Positions 6,220 through 11,888 of a stretch of 11,888 nucleotides of DNA are shown one piece after another. Every line of letters starts with the position of its first letter. Position 1 is the first letter of the stretch. The stretch spans positions 1-11,888 of the forward strand of contig DATLQW010000008.1 in NCBI GenBank assembly GCA_035535035.1, given 5' to 3'. The stretch comes from JASHVB01 sp035535035. GTDB taxonomy: Bacteria > Pseudomonadota > Alphaproteobacteria > Acetobacterales > Acetobacteraceae. The notes beneath the pieces are model-generated. The model did not search any database. It saw only the letters and a program-made list of their open reading frames with translations, and was not told where the DNA came from. A program made the position numbers and the translations under genes.

Positions 6220-7089
6220 ATGCAAACCCTGAAAATCGGCGACGTCACCATCACCAGCATCATCGAGCGCGACGGCCCCTGGCGCCGGCCGGAGGAAATG
6301 TTCCCCGCCTACGATCCGGAAATCGGCAGGCGCCATCTGGCGGGACTCGACCCGGTGGTGTTCGATGCGGCGTCCGGCCGCATGGTGATCACATACCAGA
6401 CGTTCGTGGTGCGCACGCCGAAGCACACCATCCTGGTGGATACCTGCACCGGCGAGAACAAGGGCTATCCGGCGCCGATGGATTTTCCGAAGCAGCCCTG
6501 GCTCGACGGCTTCCACGCCGCCGGCCTGTCATTCGACAAGATCGACTTCGTCTTCTGCACCCATCTGCACATCGACCATTGCGGCTGGAACACCGTGCTG
6601 CGCGACGGGCGCTGGGTGCCGACGTTCCCTCGGGCAAAATACGTGTTCCACAAGCGTGAATACGCGGCGTGGGAGGCAGCGACACAGCGTGGCGACAACC
6701 CGCCTGGCAATGTGTGGCGCTACAACTGCGAGCCGATCGTCGCGGCCGGCCAGGCGCTGCTGGTGGACGACGACTACACGCTGGACGACACGGTGTGGCT
6801 CACGCCGACGCCGGGCCATGCGCCGTGCCATTGTTGCGTCAACATCAGGTCGGGCGGCCAGCGTGCGGTGGTCACCGGCGACCTGATGCACCACGCGCTG
6901 CAATGCCGCGAGCCGGACTGGTCCACCATCTTCGACTGGGACGCGCAGCAGGCGGCGGTGTCGCGGCGCAAGTTCCTCGGCGAGGTCGCGGGAACCGGCA
7001 CGTTCGTGCTGCCGATCCATTTCCCGGCGCCGACGACCGGCCTGGTGGAGGCGGACGGCGACCGGTTCCGCTACAGTTTCGTTCGTTGA
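6220..7089 (+). CDS. MBL-fold metallo-hydrolase
   Basis: A 289-residue metallo-beta-lactamase-fold hydrolase. The zinc motif HxHxDH is HLHIDH at residues 115-120, preceded by T114. H200 is in TPGHAPCH (197-204), D221 is in the TGDLMHH segment (219-225), and H267 is in LPIHFP (264-269). All ligands for a two-metal site are present, in the order found in quorum-quenching lactonase-like and glyoxalase-II-like members. No signal peptide is visible, so it should be cytoplasmic. AAGGA overlaps the end of the amidohydrolase gene and stands eight bases before the ATG. The 12-base gap makes it the second gene of a two-gene operon. The pair of metal hydrolases suggests consecutive or alternative hydrolysis of ester, lactone or amide bonds in a catabolic route, which is inference. 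Confidence 0.9.
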   Translation: MQTLKIGDVTITSIIERDGPWRRPEEMFPAYDPEIGRRHLAGLDPVVFDAASGRMVITYQTFVVRTPKHTILVDTCTGENKGYPAPMDFPKQPWLDGFHAAGLSFDKIDFVFCTHLHIDHCGWNTVLRDGRWVPTFPRAKYVFHKREYAAWEAATQRGDNPPGNVWRYNCEPIVAAGQALLVDDDYTLDDTVWLTPTPGHAPCHCCVNIRSGGQRAVVTGDLMHHALQCREPDWSTIFDWDAQQAAVSRRKFLGEVAGTGTFVLPIHFPAPTTGLVEADGDRFRYSFVR

Positions 7090-7390
7090 GCACTCAACTC
7101 ACTGGACGCTGCTCGCTCGTACCGTGCGGCAGATGCAGTGTGAGGCTGGTGCCTGATTGCTGCCCCGCATTCGCGGCACGGCAGCGCCGGCGCTCAAATC
7201 GGCCTCGTCGCGCGACAGGCTATCGACCAAGGTCCTTGAGCAAATCCATCATTGTGGTCTTACACCAACTGCTCGAAAGGCTGACTCGTCAGGCGGCCAG
7301 CCGCGCGACGTCCCATGTCATTGCGAGTTGACCACCGACCGGCGGCGGCCGACCCGCCCTGAATGAAACCGCGCAGGTCGCGGGAGAGAG

Positions 7391-7423
7391 CGAGGCTCCC
7401 CCTTCCCTTGCGGGAGGGGGAGT
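7391..7423. repeat. dispersed palindromic repeat, copy 2
   Basis: Copy 2 shares the CGAGGC start, the C-rich arm, the CCCTTG loop region and the GGGGGAGT end with the repeat at 2441-2474. The arms CTCCCCCT (7396-7403) and AGGGGGAG (7415-7422) pair exactly around an inner CCC/GGG. The shared loop and flanks indicate a repeat family rather than chance. Confidence 0.6.
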
Positions 7424-7432
7424 TTGTTTCTT
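7396..7432 (+). terminator. possible Rho-independent terminator
   Basis: The stem of the palindromic repeat (CTCCCCCT with AGGGGGAG) is followed on the plus strand by TTTGTTTCTT at 7423-7432. This gives the stem-plus-T-tract form of an intrinsic terminator. It is about 300 bases past the MBL gene stop, so it would end that transcript late. The T-tract is interrupted, so confidence is moderate at best. Confidence 0.35.
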
Positions 7433-7437
7433 GCTAG

Positions 7438-7574
7438 GAGCCTGTCGGACTTAGCTGAAAATTCGAATTTTGTGAAATATAGTTGCCGCAGGACGGCGTT
7501 ATTCGTAGTTTTGCTACGTGGTGAGCCTGCCTTTCAGTAAATTGTTGCGTAGAAGGCTCAAGTCCGACAGGCTG
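7438..7574. mobile_element. MITE-like element, 137 bp, with CTAG target duplication
   Basis: GAGCCTGTCGGACTT at 7438-7452 and AAGTCCGACAGGCTG at 7560-7574 are inverted repeats matching at 14 of 15 positions. CTAG flanks both ends (7434-7437 and 7575-7578), as a four-base target duplication would. The inside is markedly richer in A and T than the rest of the window and has no coding capacity. It contains a perfect 14-base palindrome AAAATTCGAATTTT at 7458-7471, a GTAG/CTAC hairpin near 7505-7517 and a TGAGCCT/AGGCTCA stem (7522-7528 with 7554-7560). This is the structure of a non-autonomous miniature transposable element moved by a transposase encoded elsewhere. A CTAR-like target fits IS5-type elements, but the parent family is a guess. 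Confidence 0.7.
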
Positions 7575-7628
7575 CTAGGAGCGAAGCGACGAAGCAATGA
7601 CAGGCTCCCCAGTGACCACGGACGTACG

Positions 7629-7764
7629 TCAGCCTTTCGGGCGGTTGGTCTTACCTGCGCCGTTCAGCCCGAGGAGACCCTGATACCACCTCTTGCGGCA
7701 CGCTCAGGTTCAACGGACCGAGCGTGAAGGTGTCGAGCTTCCGTTGCAACCCGCTGAGTCCGAT
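7629..7764 (-). pseudogene. N-terminal remnant of an ABC-transporter ATPase, frameshifted
   Basis: On the minus strand the frame that ends the racemase reads IGLSGLQRK then LDTFTLGPLNLSVPQEVVSG (7764-7678). This resembles the opening of an ABC ATP-binding subunit before its Walker A motif. One base further on, the next frame reads GLLGLNGAGKT (7679-7647), containing a perfect Walker A (GxxGxGKT: GLNGAGKT, 7670-7647). It then ends as NRPKG and a stop at 7631-7629. The two halves line up as one ABC start if a one-base frameshift near 7680 is allowed. Nothing recognisable follows the Walker A, so only about 40 residues of the gene survive. The alternative is chance, but an exact Walker A in the right context makes a remnant more likely. 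Confidence 0.5.
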
Positions 7765-8427
7765 GCAACCCGCTGAGTCCGATTGCGGCGGCGGGCACTG
7801 AGTCAGCGCCAACCCCGCCGCCGCCTGGCACGGTTCGATCACCGGCACGCCGGCCGAGTCCTCCACCGCCGCGCGGTGATGCGCCATGCCGGTGCAGCCG
7901 AGGATGACCGTCTCGGCGCCGGCCGCCACCAACTCCCGTGCCACCGCCGCCAGCCGCGCCCGCGCCGTGGAAGGCTCCAACAGCGTCTCCATCGTCACGT
8001 TCAACGCCACCTCAGCCGCCAACCGCGCCTCCAGGCCCATGGCCCGCAGCGCCGCAAGGTGGCGCGCCTTGGACGCCTCGACGATGGCGATCACCCCAAA
8101 GCGCTCCGCCCGCGCCACCGCCGCCGCCACAGCCGAGCGGAACACCCCCAGCACCGGCCGCCGCGTCGTGGCGCGTGCCGCCTCGATGCCCGGGTCCGAC
8201 GCGCACGCGACCACATACGCATCCGCCGGCTCGCGTTCGATCAGCCGGCACAGCGGCGCCACCACCGCATGCCAGTCGCGCCAGTCGTAGATGGCCGGCG
8301 GGCCCTCGGCCAGCGTCACCACCTCGAATGCCGGTCCGCCCGGGAAGCGGAACGGCGCCAGCGCGGCGTCGATCCCGGCAGAACATGCCAACGAGCAGTT
8401 GGGGTTGATAACGAGAATACGTGGCAT
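7651..8427 (-). CDS. aspartate/glutamate/hydantoin racemase family protein with aberrant C-terminal extension
   Basis: A 258-residue leftward protein opening MPRILVINPN, a signature of the Asp/Glu/hydantoin racemase family. The two catalytic cysteines are in VACASDPG (C75) and ILGCTGM (C178), and IEPCQAAAGLAL at 198-209 is where family members normally end. These enzymes invert a chiral carbon, of amino acids or hydantoins, by a two-cysteine proton transfer without cofactor. Residues from about 210 on do not belong to the family. They run through a 19-bp tandem duplication and into sequence resembling an ABC ATPase start. The racemase domain itself looks complete. The start at 8427 is chosen by similarity; no good ribosome site is visible, and the frame stays open to 8670. 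It is divergent from the DUF983 operon, with 112 bases between starts. Confidence 0.82.
   Translation of the reverse strand: MPRILVINPNCSLACSAGIDAALAPFRFPGGPAFEVVTLAEGPPAIYDWRDWHAVVAPLCRLIEREPADAYVVACASDPGIEAARATTRRPVLGVFRSAVAAAVARAERFGVIAIVEASKARHLAALRAMGLEARLAAEVALNVTMETLLEPSTARARLAAVARELVAAGAETVILGCTGMAHHRAAVEDSAGVPVIEPCQAAAGLALTQCPPPQSDSAGCIGLSGLQRKLDTFTLGPLNLSVPQEVVSGSPRAERRR
7745..7782. repeat. 19-bp perfect tandem duplication inside the racemase C-terminus
   Basis: TGCAACCCGCTGAGTCCGA occurs twice, back to back, at 7745-7763 and 7764-7782. Nineteen is not a multiple of three, so the extra copy shifts the reading frame of the leftward racemase gene. Without one copy, the frame after PPPQSDSAGC would end within about eleven codons, reading NGSSTPSRSVR then TGA. 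Confidence 0.95.
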
Positions 8428-8539
8428 GCGCGCAGTGTCGGTCCCCTGGCGGACGGGATCAAGCGACCCAATCTGGTGGTGCGGTGCAGTGTCGCCTATC
8501 GTGGCGCGCCGCACCTGTCCGTCGGCAAGGATCCTCCGC

Positions 8540-8959
8540 ATGCCCCCGATCCGCTGGCAGCCCGATCGCTCGCCGAAACTGCCGCCCTGGCCGTTGCCGC
8601 CGCTCCGCACCGCGATCGGCCGCGGTTTGCTCGGCCGCTGCCCGGCCTGCGGCAAAAGCCACCTGTTCAACGGCTACCTGCGCGTGGTGCCGGAATGCCT
8701 GAACTGCGGCGCGCCGCTCGGCCTGGCGCGCGCCGACGATGCGCCGCCCTATTTCACCATCCTGATCGTCGGACACATCGTGGTTCCCTCCATGCTGATC
8801 CTGCAGCGCATGCAGGACCCGCCCACCTGGGTGATGTCGGCCATCTTCCTCCCCCTCACGCTGTTCCTGGCGCTCGGATTGCTCCGGCCGGTCAAGGGCG
8901 GCACCGTGGGACTGATGCTGCGGCTCAATATTCTGAAGTCCGACGCCGACGCTTCATGA
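8540..8959 (+). CDS. DUF983 family membrane protein with zinc-ribbon cysteines
   Basis: A 139-residue DUF983 protein. RCPACGKSHLFNGYLRV (33-49) and CLNCGAPLGL (53-62) give two CxxC pairs (C34/C37 and C53/C56), probably a zinc ribbon, followed by a short acidic turn. Two hydrophobic helices at about 71-88 and 97-115 then end in LRPVKGG (115-121), the usual family finish. It should be an inner-membrane protein with a cytoplasmic zinc ribbon; its function is not known. AAGGA at 8527-8531 is eight bases before the ATG and supports this start over upstream ones. Its TGA overlaps the ATG of the UPF0262 gene as ATGA, so it is the first gene of a four-gene overlapped operon. Confidence 0.92.
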   Translation: MPPIRWQPDRSPKLPPWPLPPLRTAIGRGLLGRCPACGKSHLFNGYLRVVPECLNCGAPLGLARADDAPPYFTILIVGHIVVPSMLILQRMQDPPTWVMSAIFLPLTLFLALGLLRPVKGGTVGLMLRLNILKSDADAS

Positions 8960-9453
8960 CCGGCATGGCGCGGCTGTCCCGCGTTGTCCTGCAGGAGCAT
9001 TCGGCGGCGAACCTGCCGCCGCTGATCGAGGCCGATCGCGCCCAGGCGGTGGCCGATCTGGCGACCGCCAACCGCTTCGCGCCGCTCGCGGCAATGCGCG
9101 CCCACGACGCCGGCGGGCCCTACGCGCTGCACCTCGCCATCCGCGACGGCCGCCTGCTGTTCGACATCCGCCACGACGACGGCGCGCCGCTGGCCGTGAT
9201 CGGCCTCGTGCTGGGACCGTTCCGCTCGCTGATCAAGGACTACCAAATGCTGGTGGACAGCCATATGACAGCGGTCCAGGAGGGCCGCATGGAACGCGTC
9301 CAGGCGATCGACATGGGACGGCGCGGGTTGCACAACGAAGGCGCCGAGCTGATGCGGCAGCGGCTGCATGGCAAGATCGACATCGACTTCGAAACCGCCC
9401 GCCGCCTCTTCACCCTGCTCTGCGTCCTGCACCAGAGGGTCTCGGCACGATGA
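8956..9453 (+). CDS. UPF0262 family protein
   Basis: A 165-residue protein of the UPF0262 family, known mainly from alphaproteobacteria and without an assigned function. It has the family features in order: an R-V-V-L-x-E opening (RVVLQEHS, 9-16), GPYALHLAI near 54-62, LGPFRSLIKDY at 86-96, and the strongly conserved AIDMGRRGLHNEGAELMRQR block at 117-136 running into DFETARRLFTLLCVLH (144-159). The start is fixed by the ATGA overlap with DUF983. Its end overlaps mtnA in the same way. No membrane segment or signal peptide is seen, so it should be cytoplasmic. The overlaps on both sides imply coupled translation with a membrane protein and a methionine-salvage enzyme. Confidence 0.93.
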   Translation: MTGMARLSRVVLQEHSAANLPPLIEADRAQAVADLATANRFAPLAAMRAHDAGGPYALHLAIRDGRLLFDIRHDDGAPLAVIGLVLGPFRSLIKDYQMLVDSHMTAVQEGRMERVQAIDMGRRGLHNEGAELMRQRLHGKIDIDFETARRLFTLLCVLHQRVSAR

Positions 9454-10550
9454 AGATCGACGGCACGGCCTATCGCAGCATCTGGGTGGACCGCGCGGAC
9501 GCCTGGTCGGTGCACATCATCGACCAGACCAGGCTGCCCTGGGCGCTGGAGGTCCTCCGCCTGACTGAACTGGACCAGGCGGCGCACGCGATCCGCGCCA
9601 TGCAGGCTCGTGGCGCGCCGCTGATCGGCGCATTGGCGGCGTACGGCCTGTGCCTGGCGCTGCGCCAAGACGCATCGACCGAGGCGATGGAACGCGACAC
9701 CGCCCTGCTGGCCGGCACGCGGCCGACCGCGGTTAATCTTCGGTGGGCGCTGGATCGCATGCTGACCCGGTTGCGCAACACAAGGCCAAAAGAACGCGTC
9801 GCGGCCGCCTATGCCGAGGCCGCCGCCATTGCCGACGAGGACGTGGCGCAGAACGAAGCCATCGGCCGCCATGGCCTTCCGCTGATCGAGGCCGCCGCGG
9901 CGCGCAGGCACGGCGGCCGGGTGAACCTGCTGACCCATTGCAACGCCGGCTGGCTGGCAACGGTGGATTGGGGCACCGCGCTGGCGCCGATCTACACCGC
10001 GCACAATGCCGGGCTGGACCTGCATGTCTGGGTGGACGAGACGCGACCGCGCAACCAGGGCGCGGCGCTGACCGCGTGGGAGCTGGGCAAGCACGGGGTG
10101 CCGCACACATTGGTGGCGGACAATGCCGGCGGTCACCTGATGCAGCACGGCGACGTCGATCTGGCCATCGTCGGCGCCGACCGGGTGACGCGCGCGGGCG
10201 ACGTTGCCAACAAGATCGGCACCTATCTGAAGGCGCTGGCGGCGCGCGACAACGACGTGCCGTTCTGGGCCGCGGTCCCCTCGTCCACCATCGATTGGAC
10301 GCTGTCGGACGGGCTGGCGGAGATCCCGATCGAGCAGCGCGGCGCGGCGGAGGTCACCGACGTGACCGGGCGTATGGCGGACGGCCGCATCGCCACGGTG
10401 CGGGTGGCGCCGCTGGACAGTCAAGCCGCCAACCCGGCGTTCGATGTGACGCCGGCGCGGCTGGTGACCGGGATCATCACCGAACGGGGACGCTGCGACG
10501 CGAGTGAAGCGGGGCTGCGTGGGCTGTTTCCGGAACGCGTTCCCGAGTGA
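9450..10550 (+). CDS. mtnA: S-methyl-5-thioribose-1-phosphate isomerase
   Basis: A 366-residue protein of the eIF-2B alpha-like MtnA family. It converts methylthioribose-1-phosphate to methylthioribulose-1-phosphate in the methionine salvage (or MTA-shunt) pathway in the cytoplasm. Key features are RGAPLIG at 54-60, the catalytic cysteine C164 in THCNAG (162-167), DETRPRNQGA at 196-205, and the catalytic aspartate D244 in GADRV (242-246) followed by NKIGTY (254-259). VPSSTIDW is at 276-283. The length is normal. ATG at 9450 overlaps the TGA of UPF0262, with AGAGGG about ten bases upstream. No other salvage genes (mtnP, mtnK, mtnB, mtnC, mtnD) are in the window, so the rest of the pathway must be encoded elsewhere or be a shunt. 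Identification is firm. Confidence 0.95.
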   Translation: MKIDGTAYRSIWVDRADAWSVHIIDQTRLPWALEVLRLTELDQAAHAIRAMQARGAPLIGALAAYGLCLALRQDASTEAMERDTALLAGTRPTAVNLRWALDRMLTRLRNTRPKERVAAAYAEAAAIADEDVAQNEAIGRHGLPLIEAAAARRHGGRVNLLTHCNAGWLATVDWGTALAPIYTAHNAGLDLHVWVDETRPRNQGAALTAWELGKHGVPHTLVADNAGGHLMQHGDVDLAIVGADRVTRAGDVANKIGTYLKALAARDNDVPFWAAVPSSTIDWTLSDGLAEIPIEQRGAAEVTDVTGRMADGRIATVRVAPLDSQAANPAFDVTPARLVTGIITERGRCDASEAGLRGLFPERVPE

Positions 10551-11434
10551 GGCCGAGGGCGGCACGGATCGGTTGCCCAACAACCGGCCGGCGATCCCCG
10601 TGCTGTCTGCTGCCGCTCCTGATCCTCGCGCTCTCTGGGTGTGCTGTGCCGAAACCTGCGCCCGATGCCCACGTGCCGCCTTTCGCCCGCGTGCCGTACG
10701 AGCCGATCTCACGCGAAGCGGTGGTGGCGATCGCCTTGCGCGAGTGGCGGCTGTTCGGCGCGCCGATCGACGACGACCCGCCCGGGACACGGCCTGCTCC
10801 GGCGCCGCAGGACAAGCCGGAGCGCCAACCCGGCCTGTGGCAGCGCGTCGGCGAATACTGGTGGCTCGGGCTGAACGCCGGCTCGCCGGAATCCGGCTGG
10901 ACTGGCAAGCACGACGCGACCGGCGCGGTCTTCCCGGCCAGTGACGACGGCCACTACGCCTGGTCCGCCGCCTTCATCTCCTACGTGATGCGCATCGCCG
11001 GCGCCGGCCCGCGGTTTCCGTATTCCGCCGACCATGCGGATTACATCGACATCGCCAAGCAGATGGCGACCGGCGCGGCCTCCGGCTGGCTGGTCACCGC
11101 CGAGCGGCCGGACGCCTATGCGCCGAGGCCGGGGGACCTGATCTGCCTGGGCCGCGGCGGCGCGGCCTCCTTGCGCTACGACGACCTGCCGGCCGGACGT
11201 TTCCCGGCGCATTGCGACATTGTCGTGGACACCGCCGTCCCCGGGGAGATCGCGGTGATCGGCGGCAACGTGGACGATGCGGTCACGATGAAGCACGTGC
11301 CAGTGACCGCGGACGGAAAGCTGGCGGGACCGGACGGCGTCGTGCTGGACACACGGTATCCCTGGATGGTGGTGCTGCGGCTGCTGATCGGCGCAACGCC
11401 GGCGCTTCTCAATACGAATGAGCCGACCTCGTAG
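10547..11434 (+). CDS. DUF2272 domain lipoprotein
   Basis: A 295-residue predicted lipoprotein. A basic N-region with RR at 15-16 is followed by a hydrophobic stretch (LLPLLILA, 21-28) and the lipobox LSGC at 29-32, so C32 would be lipidated and the protein exported to the periplasmic side of a membrane. The DUF2272 part begins around residue 54 (ISREAVVAIALREW) and continues with AWSAAFISYVMRIAG at 138-152, SADHADYI at 160-167, PRPGDLICLGR at 193-203, HCDIVV at 222-227 and IGGNVDDAV at 238-246. The Ser-Ala-Ala/His/Asp pattern resembles CHAP/NlpC-type folds, though the usual catalytic cysteine is not obvious. The start is a GTG overlapping the mtnA stop as GTGA. Its function is unknown; a link to cell-wall material is speculation. 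Confidence 0.85.
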   Translation: MRPRAARIGCPTTGRRSPCCLLPLLILALSGCAVPKPAPDAHVPPFARVPYEPISREAVVAIALREWRLFGAPIDDDPPGTRPAPAPQDKPERQPGLWQRVGEYWWLGLNAGSPESGWTGKHDATGAVFPASDDGHYAWSAAFISYVMRIAGAGPRFPYSADHADYIDIAKQMATGAASGWLVTAERPDAYAPRPGDLICLGRGGAASLRYDDLPAGRFPAHCDIVVDTAVPGEIAVIGGNVDDAVTMKHVPVTADGKLAGPDGVVLDTRYPWMVVLRLLIGATPALLNTNEPTS

Positions 11435-11439
11435 TTAGC

Positions 11440-11468
11440 GCGGATGCTACCGTGCCTGGCGCATCCGC
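11440..11468 (+). terminator. hairpin after the DUF2272 gene, possible terminator
   Basis: GCGGATGC at 11440-11447 and GCATCCGC at 11461-11468 form a perfect eight-base-pair stem with a 13-base loop. It begins five bases past the stop of the last gene of the operon. No T-run follows, so it may be a processing or Rho-assisted end rather than an intrinsic terminator. Confidence 0.4.
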
Positions 11469-11531
11469 TGCCGGCCGGCACTGTGCCGCACCGGGTCCAA
11501 ATGGCCACAAATTGTGGATTTCTTCGTTTCT

Positions 11532-11542
11532 CCCCCCCCCCC
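11532..11542. repeat. homopolymer tract of eleven C
   Basis: Eleven consecutive C residues occur in the gene-free stretch, flanked by TTTCT and GCACGC. Such a tract is prone to slippage in replication and to miscounting in sequencing. Confidence 0.9.
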
Positions 11543-11806
11543 GCACGCGGTGGCTCTCGCTCGTGCCCGGACTCGATCGCCGATCCGAGCCAGCCTCTCG
11601 GCGGTCGCTCCGGCGGGCCCCTTGCCCACAGCTCCGACGCCAATCGGGGGGACACCGATCTTGATGCGCCGGGTGGCGTGTGATCGACGGAACCCGCGAT
11701 CCGCTGGCGCTTTGGCGAACGACCGTCGGCCGGACCGCGAGGCTTCTTCCTAAATCCGGCAGTTCACTGATTGCCACCGCCGGCCAAACCGGCAGAGTCC
11801 GCCGCC

Positions 11807-11888
11807 ATGAGCACAGAACAGCAGGGTCTGGTGGTTCACCCGGAGGGTGAGCAACCGCAGGTTGAGCCATGGTCGGCCATCGCGGACA
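11807..11888 (+). CDS. possible start of an unidentified gene (cut by window edge)
   Basis: An ATG at 11807 opens a frame of 27 codons, beginning MSTEQQGLVV and continuing through acidic and proline-containing residues to the window edge. No family can be recognised from so little. Only a weak purine stretch (GCAGAG, about eleven bases upstream) could serve as a ribosome site. It may be a real gene beginning here or chance. Confidence 0.3.
   Translation, partial: MSTEQQGLVVHPEGEQPQVEPWSAIAD

Larger units (their letters stand above)
7317..7601. repeat. REP-like repeat split into two halves by inserted DNA
   Basis: GTCATTGCGAG at 7317-7327 matches the first eleven bases of the left arm at 5023-5056. 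GAGCGAAGCGACGAAGCAATGAC at 7579-7601 matches the remainder of the arm in the same orientation. Put together, the two pieces would rebuild one arm-like unit, with 251 bases (7328-7578) lying between them. That intervening DNA contains the palindrome at 7391-7423 and the MITE-like element at 7438-7574. The pieces could also be two independent fragments. Confidence 0.45.
7090..7650. other. gene-free, repeat-rich junction
   Basis: No intact gene is visible in 561 bases between convergent genes. 7090-7316 shows nothing recognisable; its short open frames lack ribosome sites and family motifs. 7317-7601 holds nested repeats: two halves of the REP-like consensus, a C-rich/G-rich palindrome and a MITE-like element, each described separately. 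7602-7650 includes the end of the ABC-ATPase-like remnant on the minus strand. The region looks like a site of repeated insertion and recombination. Confidence 0.65.
11435..11806. other. gene-free stretch
   Basis: No convincing gene is seen in these 372 bases. Short open frames on both strands lack ribosome sites and family motifs. The stretch holds a hairpin just after the operon (11440-11468), a perfect 12-base palindrome TGCCGGCCGGCA at 11469-11480, and a run of eleven C at 11532-11542. Confidence 0.55.

Noticed and set aside
7085..7098. GTTGAG/CTCAAC at the end of the MBL gene as a terminator
   Set aside because: The stem is at most five or six base pairs with a very small loop and no T-run, so it is too weak to call.
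8428..8670. 81-residue N-terminal extension of the racemase
   Set aside because: The family begins at MPRILVINPN. The extension is low-complexity and would run across the DUF983 start on the opposite strand.
1..11888. CRISPR array, prophage, toxin-antitoxin or anti-phage defence genes
   Set aside because: No regularly spaced repeats and no integrase, nuclease, toxin or phage motifs were seen. All recognisable genes are metabolic or of unknown conserved families.

Overview
The window is GC-rich chromosomal DNA with bacterial gene organisation: short gaps, Shine-Dalgarno sites, and several ATGA or GTGA stop/start overlaps. An alphaproteobacterium, most likely in the Rhodospirillales/Acetobacteraceae area, is suggested by the UPF0262 and DUF2272 families, the DUF29 protein, the GC-loving codon use and the intergenic repeats. 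This is inference from family membership, not a measured placement.

Layout. (1) 1-393 is the start of a leftward luciferase-like flavin/F420 oxidoreductase, cut by the window edge. (2) Divergent from it, 479-4160 is a rightward catabolic-looking set: an SDR dehydrogenase, an M20 amidohydrolase/deacylase, a small [2Fe-2S] protein and an HcnB/OoxA-like FAD protein with a C-terminal [2Fe-2S] domain. The last two overlap by four bases and resemble the two accessory subunits of heteromeric amino-acid/opine dehydrogenases. The usual catalytic flavoprotein partner is not in the window. (3) 4366-4779 is a lone DUF29 protein. (4) After a repeat-bearing gap, 5164-7089 holds a two-gene unit: an Amidohydrolase-2 family metal hydrolase and a metallo-beta-lactamase-fold hydrolase. 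(5) 7090-7650 is a scar-like gap. It holds a terminator-like palindrome, a 137-bp MITE-like element with 15-base terminal inverted repeats and a CTAG duplication, and two halves of a dispersed repeat. (6) 7651-8427, leftward, is an Asp/Glu/hydantoin racemase. Its C-terminus runs through a 19-bp tandem duplication into what looks like the start of an ABC-transporter ATPase gene. (7) 8540-11434 is a tightly overlapped rightward operon: DUF983 membrane protein, UPF0262 protein, MtnA (methylthioribose-1-phosphate isomerase) and a DUF2272 lipoprotein. (8) 11435-11888 is mostly non-coding. It has a hairpin after the operon, an 11-C run, and a possible new gene starting at 11807.

How they may work together. 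The SDR/M20/[2Fe-2S]/FAD genes could remove an acyl group from an N-acylated amino acid or similar compound and oxidise the product, but no substrate can be read from the sequence. The amidohydrolase and MBL protein could open and hydrolyse a lactone or amide in the same sort of catabolism. The last operon pairs one clear housekeeping enzyme (MtnA, methionine salvage) with three proteins of unknown function.

I saw no phage, CRISPR, toxin-antitoxin or clear defence system. The least ordinary parts are the racemase/ABC chimera with its tandem duplication, the nested repeats at 7317-7601, and the flavoprotein pair lacking its catalytic partner.
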